Notes: generated by a model not told the origin, from the sequence alone. A stretch of 64,000 nucleotides of DNA from Anabaena sp. WA102 (GCF_001277295.1 NZ_CP011456.1:3662001-3726000); one strand, 5' to 3'. Counted from the stretch's first letter, positions 32,910-43,012 are shown. Numbers and translations: made by a program.

Positions 32910-34124
32910 ACAATTGACTTATCAACATTTATATCCTCTAGTATTTCGGAAACACGGACTGATAATAATTTAGTGTTAGGATTAAACCCCAACCGTTCAA
33001 TTACAGTCCAAGATTACTACGCATCAAATAATCGCGTAAACATTTTATTTTCTGATTCTGCGGAAAACTTTAATAATGCGCTAATTCTACAACCAACAAT
33101 AAAACTTTCAAAAATTTCTGATGATATCTTTAACATCTCTAATAGTATTGCTAAATCCAAACTTCAAGTTACCCTGACAGAAAGAAGTTCTAATCTTGTC
33201 AATGAACTGGGAGTATTCACAGTTGATGATGCTCAAGGTAACATCCAAGGGATGGCTCCAGGAACAGCAGGTTACGCCCAAGCGGCTTTAGATCGCTCTA
33301 AGGTAATTTTCTCTGCTATTACTAATCTCCCCAATGGGTTTAATATCAATAATTTGACGCATTTATTGGAATTCAACTCCGGGAATAACCTAAGATTCTT
33401 ATTAGTTAAAAACGGCACAATTGATAGCGTTCAAAATGGAATTACTCCAACTACAGACATACTTTTCTCTGACCTATTAAGCCAAAAAATTACAGATTTA
33501 GGTGCTGATGGTTTCTCCTTGGCTTGGAAAGATGGATCTAATAATAATACTAACTTCAAAGATTTGGTAGTCAACATTAAATCAACCAATGACTCATTAC
33601 CCTTGGGGACAAATCTGCAAGGAACGCAACAAGGAGAAGTCCTTGATTTACGCGGCATAACCAACGATGTTAAAGCTGATTTTGTCGTCAATAGAGAAGC
33701 TGCTTTTAATAATTTTGTCGGCTTTTATAAAGTAGCAGATGCAAATGGTGGTATTGATGTTGATGGTAATGGTACTATTGATTTTCGTCCTGGTGACTCA
33801 GGTTATGCTCAAGCAGCCATCAAAAATCGTGTAGCGGGAATTGATCTCAGAGTTGATAACCAAGCAACTGGGACTTTTACAGATAAGACATTAACAGGAG
33901 GAAGTATTTTTGCCCCCTTTATTCTTACTAATGGTCGGACTATAGATCAAGTTCTAAATGGACAAGTTGACCAAGCTTACTTTGCCTATTTAGGAGCTAA
34001 TACTGATAAGGTGGATCACATTCGTCTGTTAGGAAATAACGTCTTTGGTTTTGAAGATTTAGTAGGAGGCGGAGATAAAGATTACAACGACATTATTGTC
34101 AAAGTCAACTTGAGTGTTGTTTAG
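32910..34124 (+). pseudogene. Lipase gene, third part: C-terminal DUF4114-type domains
   Basis: After the IS and its 9-bp repeat, the original frame resumes as TIDLSTFISSSISETRTDNN and runs to a stop at 34124. A frame beginning at 32973 is open but has no natural start. The part contains two related beta-sandwich units: ELGVFTVDDAQGNIQG with GTAGYAQAALDRSKVIFSAI, and VGFYKVADANGGIDVDGNG with PGDSGYAQAAIKNRVAG. It ends with GFEDLVGGGDKDYNDIIVKV, the acidic DUF4114 signature thought to bind calcium. The domains are typical of exported cyanobacterial proteins. They cannot now be translated together with the lipase domain. Confidence 0.78.
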
Positions 34125-34141
34125 TATAAACATAAAACAAT

Positions 34142-34166
34142 ACCATCTATGCACTGTATAGATGGT
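34142..34166 (+). terminator. Stem-loop after the lipase gene
   Basis: ACCATCTAT and ATAGATGGT form a perfect 9-bp stem with a 7-base loop, 17 bp after the lipase stop. The bases after it (TGTACATATTACTT) are only moderately T-rich. The rest of the gap to 34342 shows nothing recognisable. Confidence 0.5.
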
Positions 34167-34342
34167 TGTACATATTACTTTAAATAGGAGAGCGAAAAAT
34201 TTCCGGGGAGCAGGGGCCCGTCTACTATCCAAATCTTCTCAAATCTTGATAAGGTAAATTGAATACTTTCTGGCAAGGAACGTTTATTTCTCTGGAGCGT
34301 TTATGTTTGCGAGCCGCAACACGTAGGCATCAATGACGTTTT

Positions 34343-36619
34343 TCAACCCCTCAAAACTTCAAAAGCGATCGCCATTGCTGCCAGCTTTCTCGTATCAATA
34401 CCACGAACATTATCTGGGAGTTCGGTTGTTGCTACATTATCACCGTTACGAGTACCTGCATCTAAATCATTGAGCAAACTATCTGTCACCTCTAATAGAT
34501 CATCATTAACAGCCATAGGACTTCTACGATTTTCCAGACCGCTGCGTTTGGCAATTGTTTGTAATACTTTTAGGGAAGTTCGCAAAGGTGTGGTACTAGC
34601 AATAACAAGTGCTTCAGCAATGCCCAAGGGTTCACCAATGGTAAGTTTAAAGCCATCAATACCAGCTTGAGGAACTACTAATTTCTGTTTTGGCTTTATC
34701 AGTGCTGCTGTTTCTGAAGCTGACCAATCATTAGGAAAAATAACCGTCATTTCTCCTTCGGCATCAATCACTAAAATACTCACGTAGAGATGACTAGATT
34801 CCTTATTTTCTATTTGGAAATCAATTTGTGTTCCTACGGTTAATTGAGGTATCCCTAACTCAGAAAACTTGACAGGTGATACTGGTACGGTTGGGTTTGA
34901 ATCTGCGGGAACTTTGTTAAAACCACGAATAGCAAAAGTTTCAGCAATTATTTTTTGACTATCAGCAATATTCATGGAAACAGTCACATTTAGCCGTGAT
35001 GAATTCGTATTACCTAATACCTGCTTAATAATTCGTGCTGCCAACAGGGATTTAAATTTCGGTTTTAATCTGGTTATTGCTTCTTGGACAGTTTCTCTAT
35101 TTTCACCAAAGGAAGCAGGGATAATCGCATCTTGGCTGGGTAAGAATAAGCCTAAACTACCTACTTGGGGAAGATTTTTGACTCTATTTTTCTCTAACTC
35201 TTCATACTTGGCTTGAGTCATGCGTCCAAAAATGTACTGCACTTCTGAAGTACCTAATTGTTTGGGTTCAATACGCACAAGTGCTTGCAGAGATTTTATT
35301 GCTTGCTGGGTAATGTTATTATCAAAAGATTGATCAATACCAATTTTTAAAGTTAGATTGTTGGGAATACTACGGATACGTTCTTGTAATAATGTTCCTG
35401 GTTGTAGTTGTAAATTTTGCTTTGTGGAAAGTAGTTTCCCTTGCCCGATTAATCCTTGTCGTGACTCTAGTTTCACTAATCCTCGTTGCCTACCTTGACT
35501 ATCTAAAGCCGTAAAAATAGCGCCTTTTTTAAATGCTTCTAGAGTTTGTGAATCTAGTCCACCTAACCATAATTGTACTTGGTTGTTTTCGACTTTAGTG
35601 ATTACAGCTTCGGCTGAGATTGCTTGTTGGGGTGTAAAATAAATGGGTGTGTTGGTGTTTTCTTGGCTGAGATTCGATTCTACTTGTGGATTTTGATAGT
35701 TTCCTTGCTGATAAGCCAAAGCTGCTGTATTTCGACCAACATTGACGATGGCATTATTGATAGATTGATTATTGGTTTGTTGCCACAAATACTGGGTTAA
35801 AGCATAAGTAAAAGCACCTGCATGGAAATCACTAAAACTCATATCAGCAGCCAATTCATCCCGTTTGGCACTAGCAATAACAACTCCCTTGGCCACCCCT
35901 TTTCTGCGAAGTTCAATAAACTTTTCTGGTGACAGATCCAAGCGTCCTAACCATTGTTTTTGATAATTAAGTTCTACTGAACTAGGTTTAAGGTCTTCAC
36001 CACCAGAAAGCGATCGCACCCGCAAATTTCCCCTTGTCCCACCACCAGAATGACAACAATCTAAAACTACAGTAACATTTTCTGTTTTCAAGGCAGACAT
36101 GAGTAAAAATAAGGTGTGTCCCATAATATCTGATACCACACCACCAGTAATTGGATATCCCTCCGGTAGTTTGCTATCTATAGGAACTAGAGTGCTATTG
36201 AATCCATCTGGTTGATCTCGATTTGGATCTATGACTCTTGAACCATGTCCAGAAAAGTGAAATACTACCACATCTCCGGGTTTTGCTTGGTTAATCAAAT
36301 GTTCTTCAAAAGCTGTCAGGATACCTTGACGGGTAGCTTTTTGATCTGTCAATGTGAGGATATCTTTAGGGTTAAAACCAAAGCGGTGAATTAATAACTC
36401 TTGTTGTAATTTGACATCAGTTACACAACCTTCTAAAGGTGTAATGGGAGCAGAATATTGATTAATTCCCACCAGTAATGCTAGTTTGCGGGGTGTATTT
36501 TGAGCCAGAACTTGAGCATAGCGATGTCCCTGGTGCATTATATCTAATTGGCTTATACCCACTGTTGCTAAGGTAGAACCGGCTAATTGCAGAAAATGAC
36601 GACGTTTGATATTTGACAT
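34343..36619 (-). CDS. Caspase-like (metacaspase, peptidase C14) protein with DUF4384
   Basis: This 758-residue protein begins with a twin-arginine-like export signal, NIKRRHFLQLAGSTLATVG. A caspase p20-like domain follows, starting LALLVGINQYSAPITPLEGC. The catalytic histidine is in VVFHFSGHGSR (about 125) and the cysteine in VVLDCCHSGGG (about 188). The region near 575-690 resembles DUF4384 (IDFQIENKESSHLYVSILVI, GEMTVIFPND). Such orthocaspases cut after basic residues and are widespread in filamentous cyanobacteria, sometimes linked to cell death. AAGGAGG precedes the ATG. It lies 145 bp downstream of a TPR-CHAT gene and has no promoter motif of its own, so it is probably co-transcribed with that gene. 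Confidence 0.88.
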   Translation of the reverse strand: MSNIKRRHFLQLAGSTLATVGISQLDIMHQGHRYAQVLAQNTPRKLALLVGINQYSAPITPLEGCVTDVKLQQELLIHRFGFNPKDILTLTDQKATRQGILTAFEEHLINQAKPGDVVVFHFSGHGSRVIDPNRDQPDGFNSTLVPIDSKLPEGYPITGGVVSDIMGHTLFLLMSALKTENVTVVLDCCHSGGGTRGNLRVRSLSGGEDLKPSSVELNYQKQWLGRLDLSPEKFIELRRKGVAKGVVIASAKRDELAADMSFSDFHAGAFTYALTQYLWQQTNNQSINNAIVNVGRNTAALAYQQGNYQNPQVESNLSQENTNTPIYFTPQQAISAEAVITKVENNQVQLWLGGLDSQTLEAFKKGAIFTALDSQGRQRGLVKLESRQGLIGQGKLLSTKQNLQLQPGTLLQERIRSIPNNLTLKIGIDQSFDNNITQQAIKSLQALVRIEPKQLGTSEVQYIFGRMTQAKYEELEKNRVKNLPQVGSLGLFLPSQDAIIPASFGENRETVQEAITRLKPKFKSLLAARIIKQVLGNTNSSRLNVTVSMNIADSQKIIAETFAIRGFNKVPADSNPTVPVSPVKFSELGIPQLTVGTQIDFQIENKESSHLYVSILVIDAEGEMTVIFPNDWSASETAALIKPKQKLVVPQAGIDGFKLTIGEPLGIAEALVIASTTPLRTSLKVLQTIAKRSGLENRRSPMAVNDDLLEVTDSLLNDLDAGTRNGDNVATTELPDNVRGIDTRKLAAMAIAFEVLRG

Positions 36620-36639
36620 GATTTATTCCTCCTTTTTGT

Positions 36640-36699
36640 GATTGGTAATTGGTAATTGGTAATTGGTAATTGGTGATTGGTAATTGGTGATTGGTGATT
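36640..36699. repeat. Heptanucleotide tandem repeat array
   Basis: About eight units of ATTGGTA/ATTGGTG lie in tandem between the caspase and CHAT genes. Related arrays (complementary orientation) are at 39664-39692 and 43625-43680. Confidence 0.85.
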
Positions 36700-36764
36700 C
36701 AATTTTGGATTATTCTTAAATTAACTCCAATCTAAAATCTTCTTACCCAGTCCCCAGTCCCCAT

Positions 36765-39344
36765 TTATTCAACTTCACCTATTAAAGTAAAAGCTGCCCA
36801 ATGGTAGGGACTTTGATAATTTTTATGTTTCATTGTTGTCAACATTGCTTGTCTTAATGCTGTGGCTTTATCTTGCTTCTGTTGCATATTTTTATAAAAT
36901 TCAGTCATTAGTAAAGATGTGGAATCATCACCAACTGACCATAAAGAAACTACAATACTGGGTATACCGGCAGTAATTAGAGAACGCGATAAACCGACGA
37001 CACCATCACCAGTAATGCGTCCTCTTCCTGTATCGCAAGCACTGAGAACTATGAGTTCGGCATTGAGTTTTAAATCAAGAATTTCCCCCGATGTTAGAAA
37101 ACCGTTATCTTCTCCACTGGGAGCAAAAGCGATCGCACCAGGTACACCAAATCCTTTAAAATCATCAACTAAGCCATGAGTCGCAAAATGAATAATTCTG
37201 GCTTTGAGCATTTTTTGGACAATGGCTGTTTTAGTGGCTTTACTACCTATAATTGCTTGGGTTTTCAATAATTCTGCAATTTTTACTGCTTCCCGTTCTG
37301 CACCGGGGAGAGATGTTAACTGTTCATCGGTGATGGGAATTTTTGGCATGGTGGGATTACCAACTACTAATATTTCCCCTTTGCCAATTCCTGATTTTTT
37401 ACTGGCGATTCTTTGCTTGTGGGTTAAATCTAATACTTGAATTGATGGTGCAGTGAGGATAGTATGTTTTTCGATTAAGTATTTACCCTTTTCATCTTGC
37501 AGTGCAGGAAAAGGAACAAGGAATAATTCACTTTGAGGAATGAAAACGACTTTTTCAGTATCTTTTTTGGGGAGAAGGTCAGCAATGGGTGTAATTAGTA
37601 ATTCATGGAGTCTATGAAATCTTGGCTTGGCTTGGGGAGCATTAGGATTTGCACCACTGACTAGAATACCTCCTCTGCCTCTGACGTTAATAGATTCACG
37701 ACTGGTAGTAACAAGTTCTGCAAGAGTTGTATTTTCTTTTTGCCATAGGGGTTTTAAATCAGATTTACGAAATGTAATTTCACCTGTGGGTTTGATGACC
37801 CAGATATAAAGTTCTGATTCTTTGGTTTGTGGTTTACCATCAATTTTAAAATAATCAGAAATAATGGAATATTGAACGAGGGTAGCATTTTGTTGTTTGG
37901 CGATTTTTTGTAATAAGGCTATTGTGGGTTTATCAACAGCAGGTGGTGAGGGTTGGCTGGTATTTGTGGTAGATAGGCGTGAAGTTAATAACTCGACAAA
38001 TGCCCTGGAACGTCCCCGTTCAGAAATTTCTAAAGCTTCATTGGTTTTATTCTGAGCAATTAGAACTTCTTGTAATGTTTGGTAAGCCGCTTTTTGTGTT
38101 TCAAAAATTGAGACTTTGTAGCTATCATTGTTACCTAATTTTGTCCTGATAGATTCCCATACTTCAATACCAGCGTAGAGGTTTTTTTCTGCTTCTGGGA
38201 GGTTGCCAGATGTGTAGAAAGTTACACCCAAATTATTTAAACTTCCTCCTTCTCCTTGGATGTCTTTGATTTCACGGGCAATAGCTAAATACTGCTGGTT
38301 GTAATCAATGGCTTTGGTGTAATCTCCCAGTGCATTGTAAGCAATTCCCAGATTACCTAAAGATTGACCCTCACCTAAACGGTTTTTAATTTCACGGGCA
38401 ATAGCCAAAAACTGCTGAGAGTAATTAATGGCTTTTGTGTAGTCTCCTCGTGCATTGTAAGCACTTCCTAGATTACCTAGAGTAATACTCTCACCTAAGC
38501 GGTTTTTGATTTCACGGGCAATAACCAAACTCTGCTGGTGGTAATCAATGGCTTTTGTGTAGTCTCTTCGTGCATTGTAAGCATTTCCTAGATTACCTAA
38601 AGATTGACCCTCACCTAAGCGGTCTTTGATTTCACGGGCAAGAACCAATCTCTGCTGATAGTAATCAATGGCTTTTGTGTAGTCTCCTACAGAAAAGTAA
38701 GCAATTCCTAGATTACCCAGAGCAGCACTCTCACCTAAGCGGTCTTTGATTTCACGGGCAAGAACCAATCTCTGCTGCTGGTAATCAATGGCTTTTGTGT
38801 AGTCTCCTCGTGCATTGTAAGCAATTCCTAGATTACCCAGAGCAGCACTCTCACCTAAGCGGTCTTTGATTTCACGGGCAATAACCAAAAACTGCTGATA
38901 GTAATTAATGGCTTTTGTGTAGTCTCCTAGAGAAAAGTAAGCATTTCCTAGATTACCTAAAGATTGACTCTCACCTAAGCGGTCTTTGATTTCACGGACA
39001 ATAACCAATCTCTGCTGATAGTAATAAATGACTTTTGTGTAGTCTCCTCGTGCATCGTAAGCAATTCCTAGATTACCCAGAGTACCACCCTCACTTTTGC
39101 GGTCTTTGATTTCACGATAAATAATTAGTGCTTGTTGCCAAGACTGTAATGCTGGTGTAAATTGACTGGTTTTATACTGCTCATTACCTTGCAGCAAAAA
39201 TCTATCTGCTTCTGCTTTCCGGTCTGCTGGTGTTTGTGCTAATACCTCTGATACCTGGAATAACATCGGCAAATTAACCACAGGTTGTAAAACCGTCAGA
39301 ATAAATGTGATCAATGCAATTAACCGAATTTGGCGATGAAACAT
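36765..39344 (-). CDS. TPR-CHAT protease-like protein (859 aa)
   Basis: An exported TPR-CHAT protein. The signal peptide (FHRQIRLIALITFILTVLQP, ending near VLAQTPA) is followed by about eight TPR units of 40 residues with the phrase GDYTKAIDYYQQRL. The C-terminal CHAT domain has the catalytic His in IIHFATHGLVDD (about 721) and Cys in IVLSACDTGRG (about 770). CHAT domains are caspase-related cysteine proteases. The repeats are 120 bp long at DNA level and very similar. I chose the ATG at 39344 because the sister gene at 46610 starts at the same point and shares the leader ATTGGTATAAAATCC; an in-frame codon at 39413 would add 23 unrelated residues. A promoter-like motif lies 60 bp upstream. 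Confidence 0.88.
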   Translation of the reverse strand: MFHRQIRLIALITFILTVLQPVVNLPMLFQVSEVLAQTPADRKAEADRFLLQGNEQYKTSQFTPALQSWQQALIIYREIKDRKSEGGTLGNLGIAYDARGDYTKVIYYYQQRLVIVREIKDRLGESQSLGNLGNAYFSLGDYTKAINYYQQFLVIAREIKDRLGESAALGNLGIAYNARGDYTKAIDYQQQRLVLAREIKDRLGESAALGNLGIAYFSVGDYTKAIDYYQQRLVLAREIKDRLGEGQSLGNLGNAYNARRDYTKAIDYHQQSLVIAREIKNRLGESITLGNLGSAYNARGDYTKAINYSQQFLAIAREIKNRLGEGQSLGNLGIAYNALGDYTKAIDYNQQYLAIAREIKDIQGEGGSLNNLGVTFYTSGNLPEAEKNLYAGIEVWESIRTKLGNNDSYKVSIFETQKAAYQTLQEVLIAQNKTNEALEISERGRSRAFVELLTSRLSTTNTSQPSPPAVDKPTIALLQKIAKQQNATLVQYSIISDYFKIDGKPQTKESELYIWVIKPTGEITFRKSDLKPLWQKENTTLAELVTTSRESINVRGRGGILVSGANPNAPQAKPRFHRLHELLITPIADLLPKKDTEKVVFIPQSELFLVPFPALQDEKGKYLIEKHTILTAPSIQVLDLTHKQRIASKKSGIGKGEILVVGNPTMPKIPITDEQLTSLPGAEREAVKIAELLKTQAIIGSKATKTAIVQKMLKARIIHFATHGLVDDFKGFGVPGAIAFAPSGEDNGFLTSGEILDLKLNAELIVLSACDTGRGRITGDGVVGLSRSLITAGIPSIVVSLWSVGDDSTSLLMTEFYKNMQQKQDKATALRQAMLTTMKHKNYQSPYHWAAFTLIGEVE

Positions 39345-39403
39345 GGATTTTATACCAATTCCTGAGAGAGTAAAGAGAATTGAGCCGATACCTTTAAAAC
39401 ATA

Positions 39404-39433
39404 TATCTCTCATTTACTGGAGGATATGCAAAA
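39404..39433 (-). promoter_or_regulatory. Shared promoter-like motif, site 2 (TPR-CHAT 859 aa)
   Basis: On the minus strand: TTTTGCATATCCTCC, then AGTAAATG and AGAGATATATG. This fits GCATA-N14-AGAGATA. The AGAGATA element is 60 bp upstream of the ATG at 39344. The same arrangement precedes the other leftward units of this block. Confidence 0.65.
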
Positions 39434-39693
39434 TCAAATCATTGTCAGATTTCTGACTGGGGAGATTTTAGTTAAGCCTGTAATAATAAATACAAATAAT
39501 ATGATTTGAGAATAGATGTCATTAAGTATATCTTAATACGTTTAATTTACCCTTGTGGATCATATCTGGTTAATTAGGAACTTCCAAATAAAAAAATATC
39601 CAAATATTATTTGTGGTGCGGGCATACTGCGACTGCGCTCAGTACAAGTATTGCCCGCTAATAATCAATTACCAATCACCAATTACCAATTAT

Positions 39694-41910
39694 TTAACGT
39701 CTCTTTTTCACCGCTTGCACTGCTGCATCAGCATTAACAAGTCCTTTACCAAAGAAATATTGCTGTTCTTTCACAGATGCGGGAATTTCTCCCTCACTGC
39801 GTTGTAAACGATAAAGTTCGGCATCTTGTCGAGAAATAGTCAGTCCTTGATAACTAGCTGTAGATTTCAAAATACTCACCAATCTTTCCCTACTAATTCC
39901 TTTATTTTCCCCCTTCATTAAAGCCACAACTCCTGCTACTGTTGGTGAAGCAAAAGATGTTCCTTCTACCCACCAATATTTACCTCTGCCATCAACCACA
40001 GAAGACCAACGAGTGCTAGGATTAGGTATACCTTGCCAAAAAGCATTTAAAGAAGTGCCTCCCGTGGTGGGAATTCCACCTAATAATCCCGGTGTATTTA
40101 AGTCCCCTCCTGGTGCTACTAAATCTAATCCTTGACCATAATTACTGTAGGATGCACGATTACCTGTAATATTGGTTGCACCAACGGATACAACTCCTTG
40201 ATAAGCAGCAGGAAATGTGACTTGGTTGGTGTTTTCATTACCAGCAGCAGCGACAATGACTAATTTAGGGTTGGCTTTGAGAACATCAGCGATAGCGAAG
40301 CGCTGCTGCAAGCAGTTCGCTTCTTCTTCTCCCGGACTTGGTAAAATACTACCTAAGCTGAGATTAATGATATCAGCACCGCGATTAGCTGCATAACCAA
40401 TGGCTTCAATATAAGCAGCAGGACTATAACTACCATTCAACCCAAATAACCGGACTGGTAAAATCTGCGCGTTGGGTGCTACACCTAAGAGTCCTTTGCT
40501 ATTTTGGGGTTTAGCAGCGATCGCACCACTGACATAAGTACCATGAAATTCTCCACCGACTTTATAAGTCCGAAAAACATAACGCAGAACGTTAGCAATT
40601 TGTTCTAAGGAATAATCGGGATTTTTGCGTTTTATCTCTAATGCTTCTGTAGAATATTGCTGCACTAATTTAGCATCAGATAGTTGAAAAGTATCCTGAA
40701 ATGTTGACCCCAAAATTGCCAATTCTGTGGGACTAATCCGAGTATCAGCATCACCGTTTTTACAAGGATCTAAACTATTACTGCTAGAGGAAAAATCCCA
40801 ACCGTGAACTTCTCCTGGACATTTATCAGCAGCTTTGACGGTGTAAATATTATTGATCAAATCAGGATGATCCCACTGAATTAAACTATCTAAAACTGCG
40901 ACAACCACACCACGTCCACCATTACTGCGTTTCCAGGCATCTGTCACCCGAATATCTGTACGGGATAGGGTAGATTTTTTACTGACAATCGGTTTTTGTA
41001 GACAGGTTTGTAGTGAGTTCCAATTTGATATTTTTTGTTGCAAACATTGTTGTAAAGGTCTACTATCTAAATGCCAAGCTAATCCTAATAAATTACTTTT
41101 TGGTGTACTTCTTGCAGCAATACTTCTAGATTGAGAACTGTTTTGAGATGGGTTGCTTCGATTGGTATTTTCTGGTTTTGTTGTCTGTAACCAATCTCCA
41201 GTTCTCTGCATATTTGTGATTTGTTTGGTAGCAGTTTCTAGATTGTGGTTAGTCAAAGATTGGATAAAATTAGGTGTAGCAGATGTTACTCCTTTGACGC
41301 TATTAAGTTGATTAGATACACTGAGAATTTTTGTACCAGAGGCACTTGTGGATTTTACGAGATAGCGATCGCGGTTAAAGCGTAGGGGACGGACAATTTC
41401 CAGATTGTTTTGTTGTAAAATTGCTTGTCTCTGACTTTGGGAAAGTTGCGATTGAAAGCTGAGGATAATTTCGTTAGGTACAACAATGATTTCTTGATGT
41501 TCGTTGCGGGTAAGAACTGGTAAAGTAGTTTGTACATAAGGCTGTTGTTGAATGCGTTGCTGTAAAACAACTTCAGCATTTTGGATGTCTTTAGGCAAAT
41601 TTACCAGAGCGTAATTTTCACCTAAAGGAGTGACTTTTGGTGGTGTGGTGCTGCGAATTCCGCTTTGTAAGTCTTGTTGAAGTTGCAGGTATAAAGGAGG
41701 AGCGGACAGACTACGGGTTCTACCGAGTTGTTTAAAAGAAACAGCGATCGCATCCTGTCTTTGGTTTAATGGTATGCGTTGTCCTTTATAAAGGTAAAAT
41801 AAATCACCATTTTCTTGAGTTTGTGCAATTGCTTGTGGTGGGATGGGAAATATACCCACGTTGGATAAAATCAAGGTGGTGAGGAAAATGCTAGATGTAA
41901 TGCGTTTCAT
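39694..41910 (-). CDS. S8 family (subtilisin-like) serine protease, exported
   Basis: This is a 738-residue protease. A signal peptide (TSSIFLTTLILSNVGIFPIP, then PQAIAQ) precedes a propeptide-like region of about 220 residues. The S8 catalytic triad is complete: Asp in VVVAVLDSLIQWDHPDL (about 338), His in EFHGTYVSGAIAA (about 455) and Ser in EGTSFASPTVAGVVALM (about 652). An unusually long insert of about 100 residues, containing LSDAKLVQQYSTEALEIKRK, separates Asp from His. Asn of the oxyanion hole is in VIVAAAGNENT. It is a secreted or periplasmic endopeptidase within a block of caspase- and CHAT-type proteases, and it has its own copy of the shared promoter-like motif 52 bp upstream. Confidence 0.92.
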   Translation of the reverse strand: MKRITSSIFLTTLILSNVGIFPIPPQAIAQTQENGDLFYLYKGQRIPLNQRQDAIAVSFKQLGRTRSLSAPPLYLQLQQDLQSGIRSTTPPKVTPLGENYALVNLPKDIQNAEVVLQQRIQQQPYVQTTLPVLTRNEHQEIIVVPNEIILSFQSQLSQSQRQAILQQNNLEIVRPLRFNRDRYLVKSTSASGTKILSVSNQLNSVKGVTSATPNFIQSLTNHNLETATKQITNMQRTGDWLQTTKPENTNRSNPSQNSSQSRSIAARSTPKSNLLGLAWHLDSRPLQQCLQQKISNWNSLQTCLQKPIVSKKSTLSRTDIRVTDAWKRSNGGRGVVVAVLDSLIQWDHPDLINNIYTVKAADKCPGEVHGWDFSSSSNSLDPCKNGDADTRISPTELAILGSTFQDTFQLSDAKLVQQYSTEALEIKRKNPDYSLEQIANVLRYVFRTYKVGGEFHGTYVSGAIAAKPQNSKGLLGVAPNAQILPVRLFGLNGSYSPAAYIEAIGYAANRGADIINLSLGSILPSPGEEEANCLQQRFAIADVLKANPKLVIVAAAGNENTNQVTFPAAYQGVVSVGATNITGNRASYSNYGQGLDLVAPGGDLNTPGLLGGIPTTGGTSLNAFWQGIPNPSTRWSSVVDGRGKYWWVEGTSFASPTVAGVVALMKGENKGISRERLVSILKSTASYQGLTISRQDAELYRLQRSEGEIPASVKEQQYFFGKGLVNADAAVQAVKKRR

Positions 41911-41961
41911 AAGTGTTTACTTTAATTTTGAGTTTTTGTCCTAGAATTGCACATAAACATC

Positions 41962-41992
41962 TATCTCTCACCAAGGGAAGGATATGCAAAAT
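41962..41992 (-). promoter_or_regulatory. Shared promoter-like motif, site 3 (S8 protease)
   Basis: On the minus strand: ATTTTGCATATCCTTCC, CTTGGTG, AGAGATAGATG. The spacing is GCATA-N14-AGAGATA, as at the other sites. It ends 52 bp before the ATG of the S8 gene. Confidence 0.65.
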
Positions 41993-42009
41993 TATGGAGT
42001 TAGGAGTCA

Positions 42010-42037
42010 GTAGGGGTTTAGCAGTGCTAAACCCGTA
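42010..42037. repeat. Dispersed palindrome (GTTTAGCAGTGCTAAAC family)
   Basis: GTAGGGGTTTAGCAGTGC and its inverted partner form a long hairpin. Relatives are at 10024-10047 and 56535-56563; the last is a perfect 13-bp-arm palindrome around ACT. Confidence 0.7.
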
Positions 42038-42197
42038 CAGGAGTCAGGACATTAACCGGACTTTTATTTCACTCATTTCGCTCATTGCGTTTATTTTGAA
42101 TTAGAGTTAGTATATAGTGAATGGTAATTGCAATCCATATTTTTCATAAGGAATGGGTAAATGGAATGCAATTCGATATTAGACGAGGCTGATATCT

Positions 42198-42671
42198 ATG
42201 ACACTCAGTACATATCAAACTAGCAGGATTGGAGTACCTACGGAAGAAGATGCTACTTTAGCAAAAAAAAGTAGTCAAACTTTGGCTGCTTATATAGGGA
42301 ATAAGGATGCCTTTCATAGTATTAAAGTTGAGCTAGATGACGGTGTAAGTCAAACGGTTAAGATCCCATCACTGGCTTTTCAGATGCTTGTTGACATACT
42401 GGGACAAATGGCTAAAGGTAATGCTGTTACTTTCATACCTGTACACGCAGAACTCACAACACAAGAAGCTGCTGATATTTTAAATGTTTCTCGTCCCTAT
42501 TTGGTAGGACTATTGGAAGGAGGAGAGATCCCATTCCGTAAGGTAGGAACACGGAGACGGGTGCGTTATCTGGATCTACTCAATTACAAAAATCAAATTG
42601 ATGCTTTACGGATGGAAGCTCTTGATGAGCTTACTGCTCAAGCTCAAGAACTAGATATGGGTTATGAATAG
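42198..42671 (+). CDS. Excisionase-type HTH antitoxin
   Basis: This 157-residue protein carries a MerR/excisionase-like helix-turn-helix in its second half: ELTTQEAADILNVSRPYLVG, then LLEGGEIPFRKVGTRRRVRY. The N-terminal 80 residues (LAAYIGNKDAFHSIKVELDD) form a partner-binding domain typical of antitoxins paired with VapC50-like PIN toxins. It should neutralise the PIN toxin encoded downstream and repress their joint promoter. The pair is separated by 341 bp that contain an inserted MITE, whereas such genes normally nearly touch. Confidence 0.85.
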   Translation: MTLSTYQTSRIGVPTEEDATLAKKSSQTLAAYIGNKDAFHSIKVELDDGVSQTVKIPSLAFQMLVDILGQMAKGNAVTFIPVHAELTTQEAADILNVSRPYLVGLLEGGEIPFRKVGTRRRVRYLDLLNYKNQIDALRMEALDELTAQAQELDMGYE

Positions 42672-42696
42672 TCAAGTAAATTTGTTATGAGTACCA

Positions 42697-42974
42697 ACTG
42701 TCGGTTCGCTCATTTTGAAATCGGAAGGGGAATTAGAGCCTTAATGCAAAAGGAAAACGGCTATTTTTAAGTAACCTGTTAATTACTAGTAAAATTTATG
42801 ACCATTACAGAAGGCTTCCAGAGGTGATTATTTAAGGCACAGGGATAGCATAAATCATAAAATGGCAAAAGTTCTATGCAAGATGAAAACGGCTGAACCA
42901 GTTGAATTGCCTAGATTACAAGCCCTGTAAGGCCTAATTAAATCTTGCAGATTTAAAATGAGCGAACGTACAGT
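42697..42974. mobile_element. 278-bp MITE inserted between antitoxin and toxin genes
   Basis: The ends are inverted copies: ACTGTCGGTTCGCTCATTTT on the left and, read inward from the right, ACTGTACGTTCGCTCATTTT. The direct repeat ACCA flanks both sides (42693-42696 and 42975-42978). No open frame fills the interior. Removing it would bring the PIN gene to about 60 bp from the antitoxin stop, the usual spacing. The end sequence suggests mobilisation by a transposase encoded elsewhere. Confidence 0.75.
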
Positions 42975-43012
42975 ACCAAGGTTAATATTTAAAAAATAAC
43001 AGAGCAATAATA

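Noticed and set aside
36640..36699. A short CRISPR-like or iteron array
   Set aside because: The unit is only seven bases with no spacers, and the same repeats occur elsewhere between genes, which is typical of cyanobacterial tandem repeats.
38240..39120. A CRISPR array or minisatellite from regularly spaced repeats
   Set aside because: The 120-bp periodicity encodes 40-residue TPR units in frame without spacers, so it is protein repeat structure.
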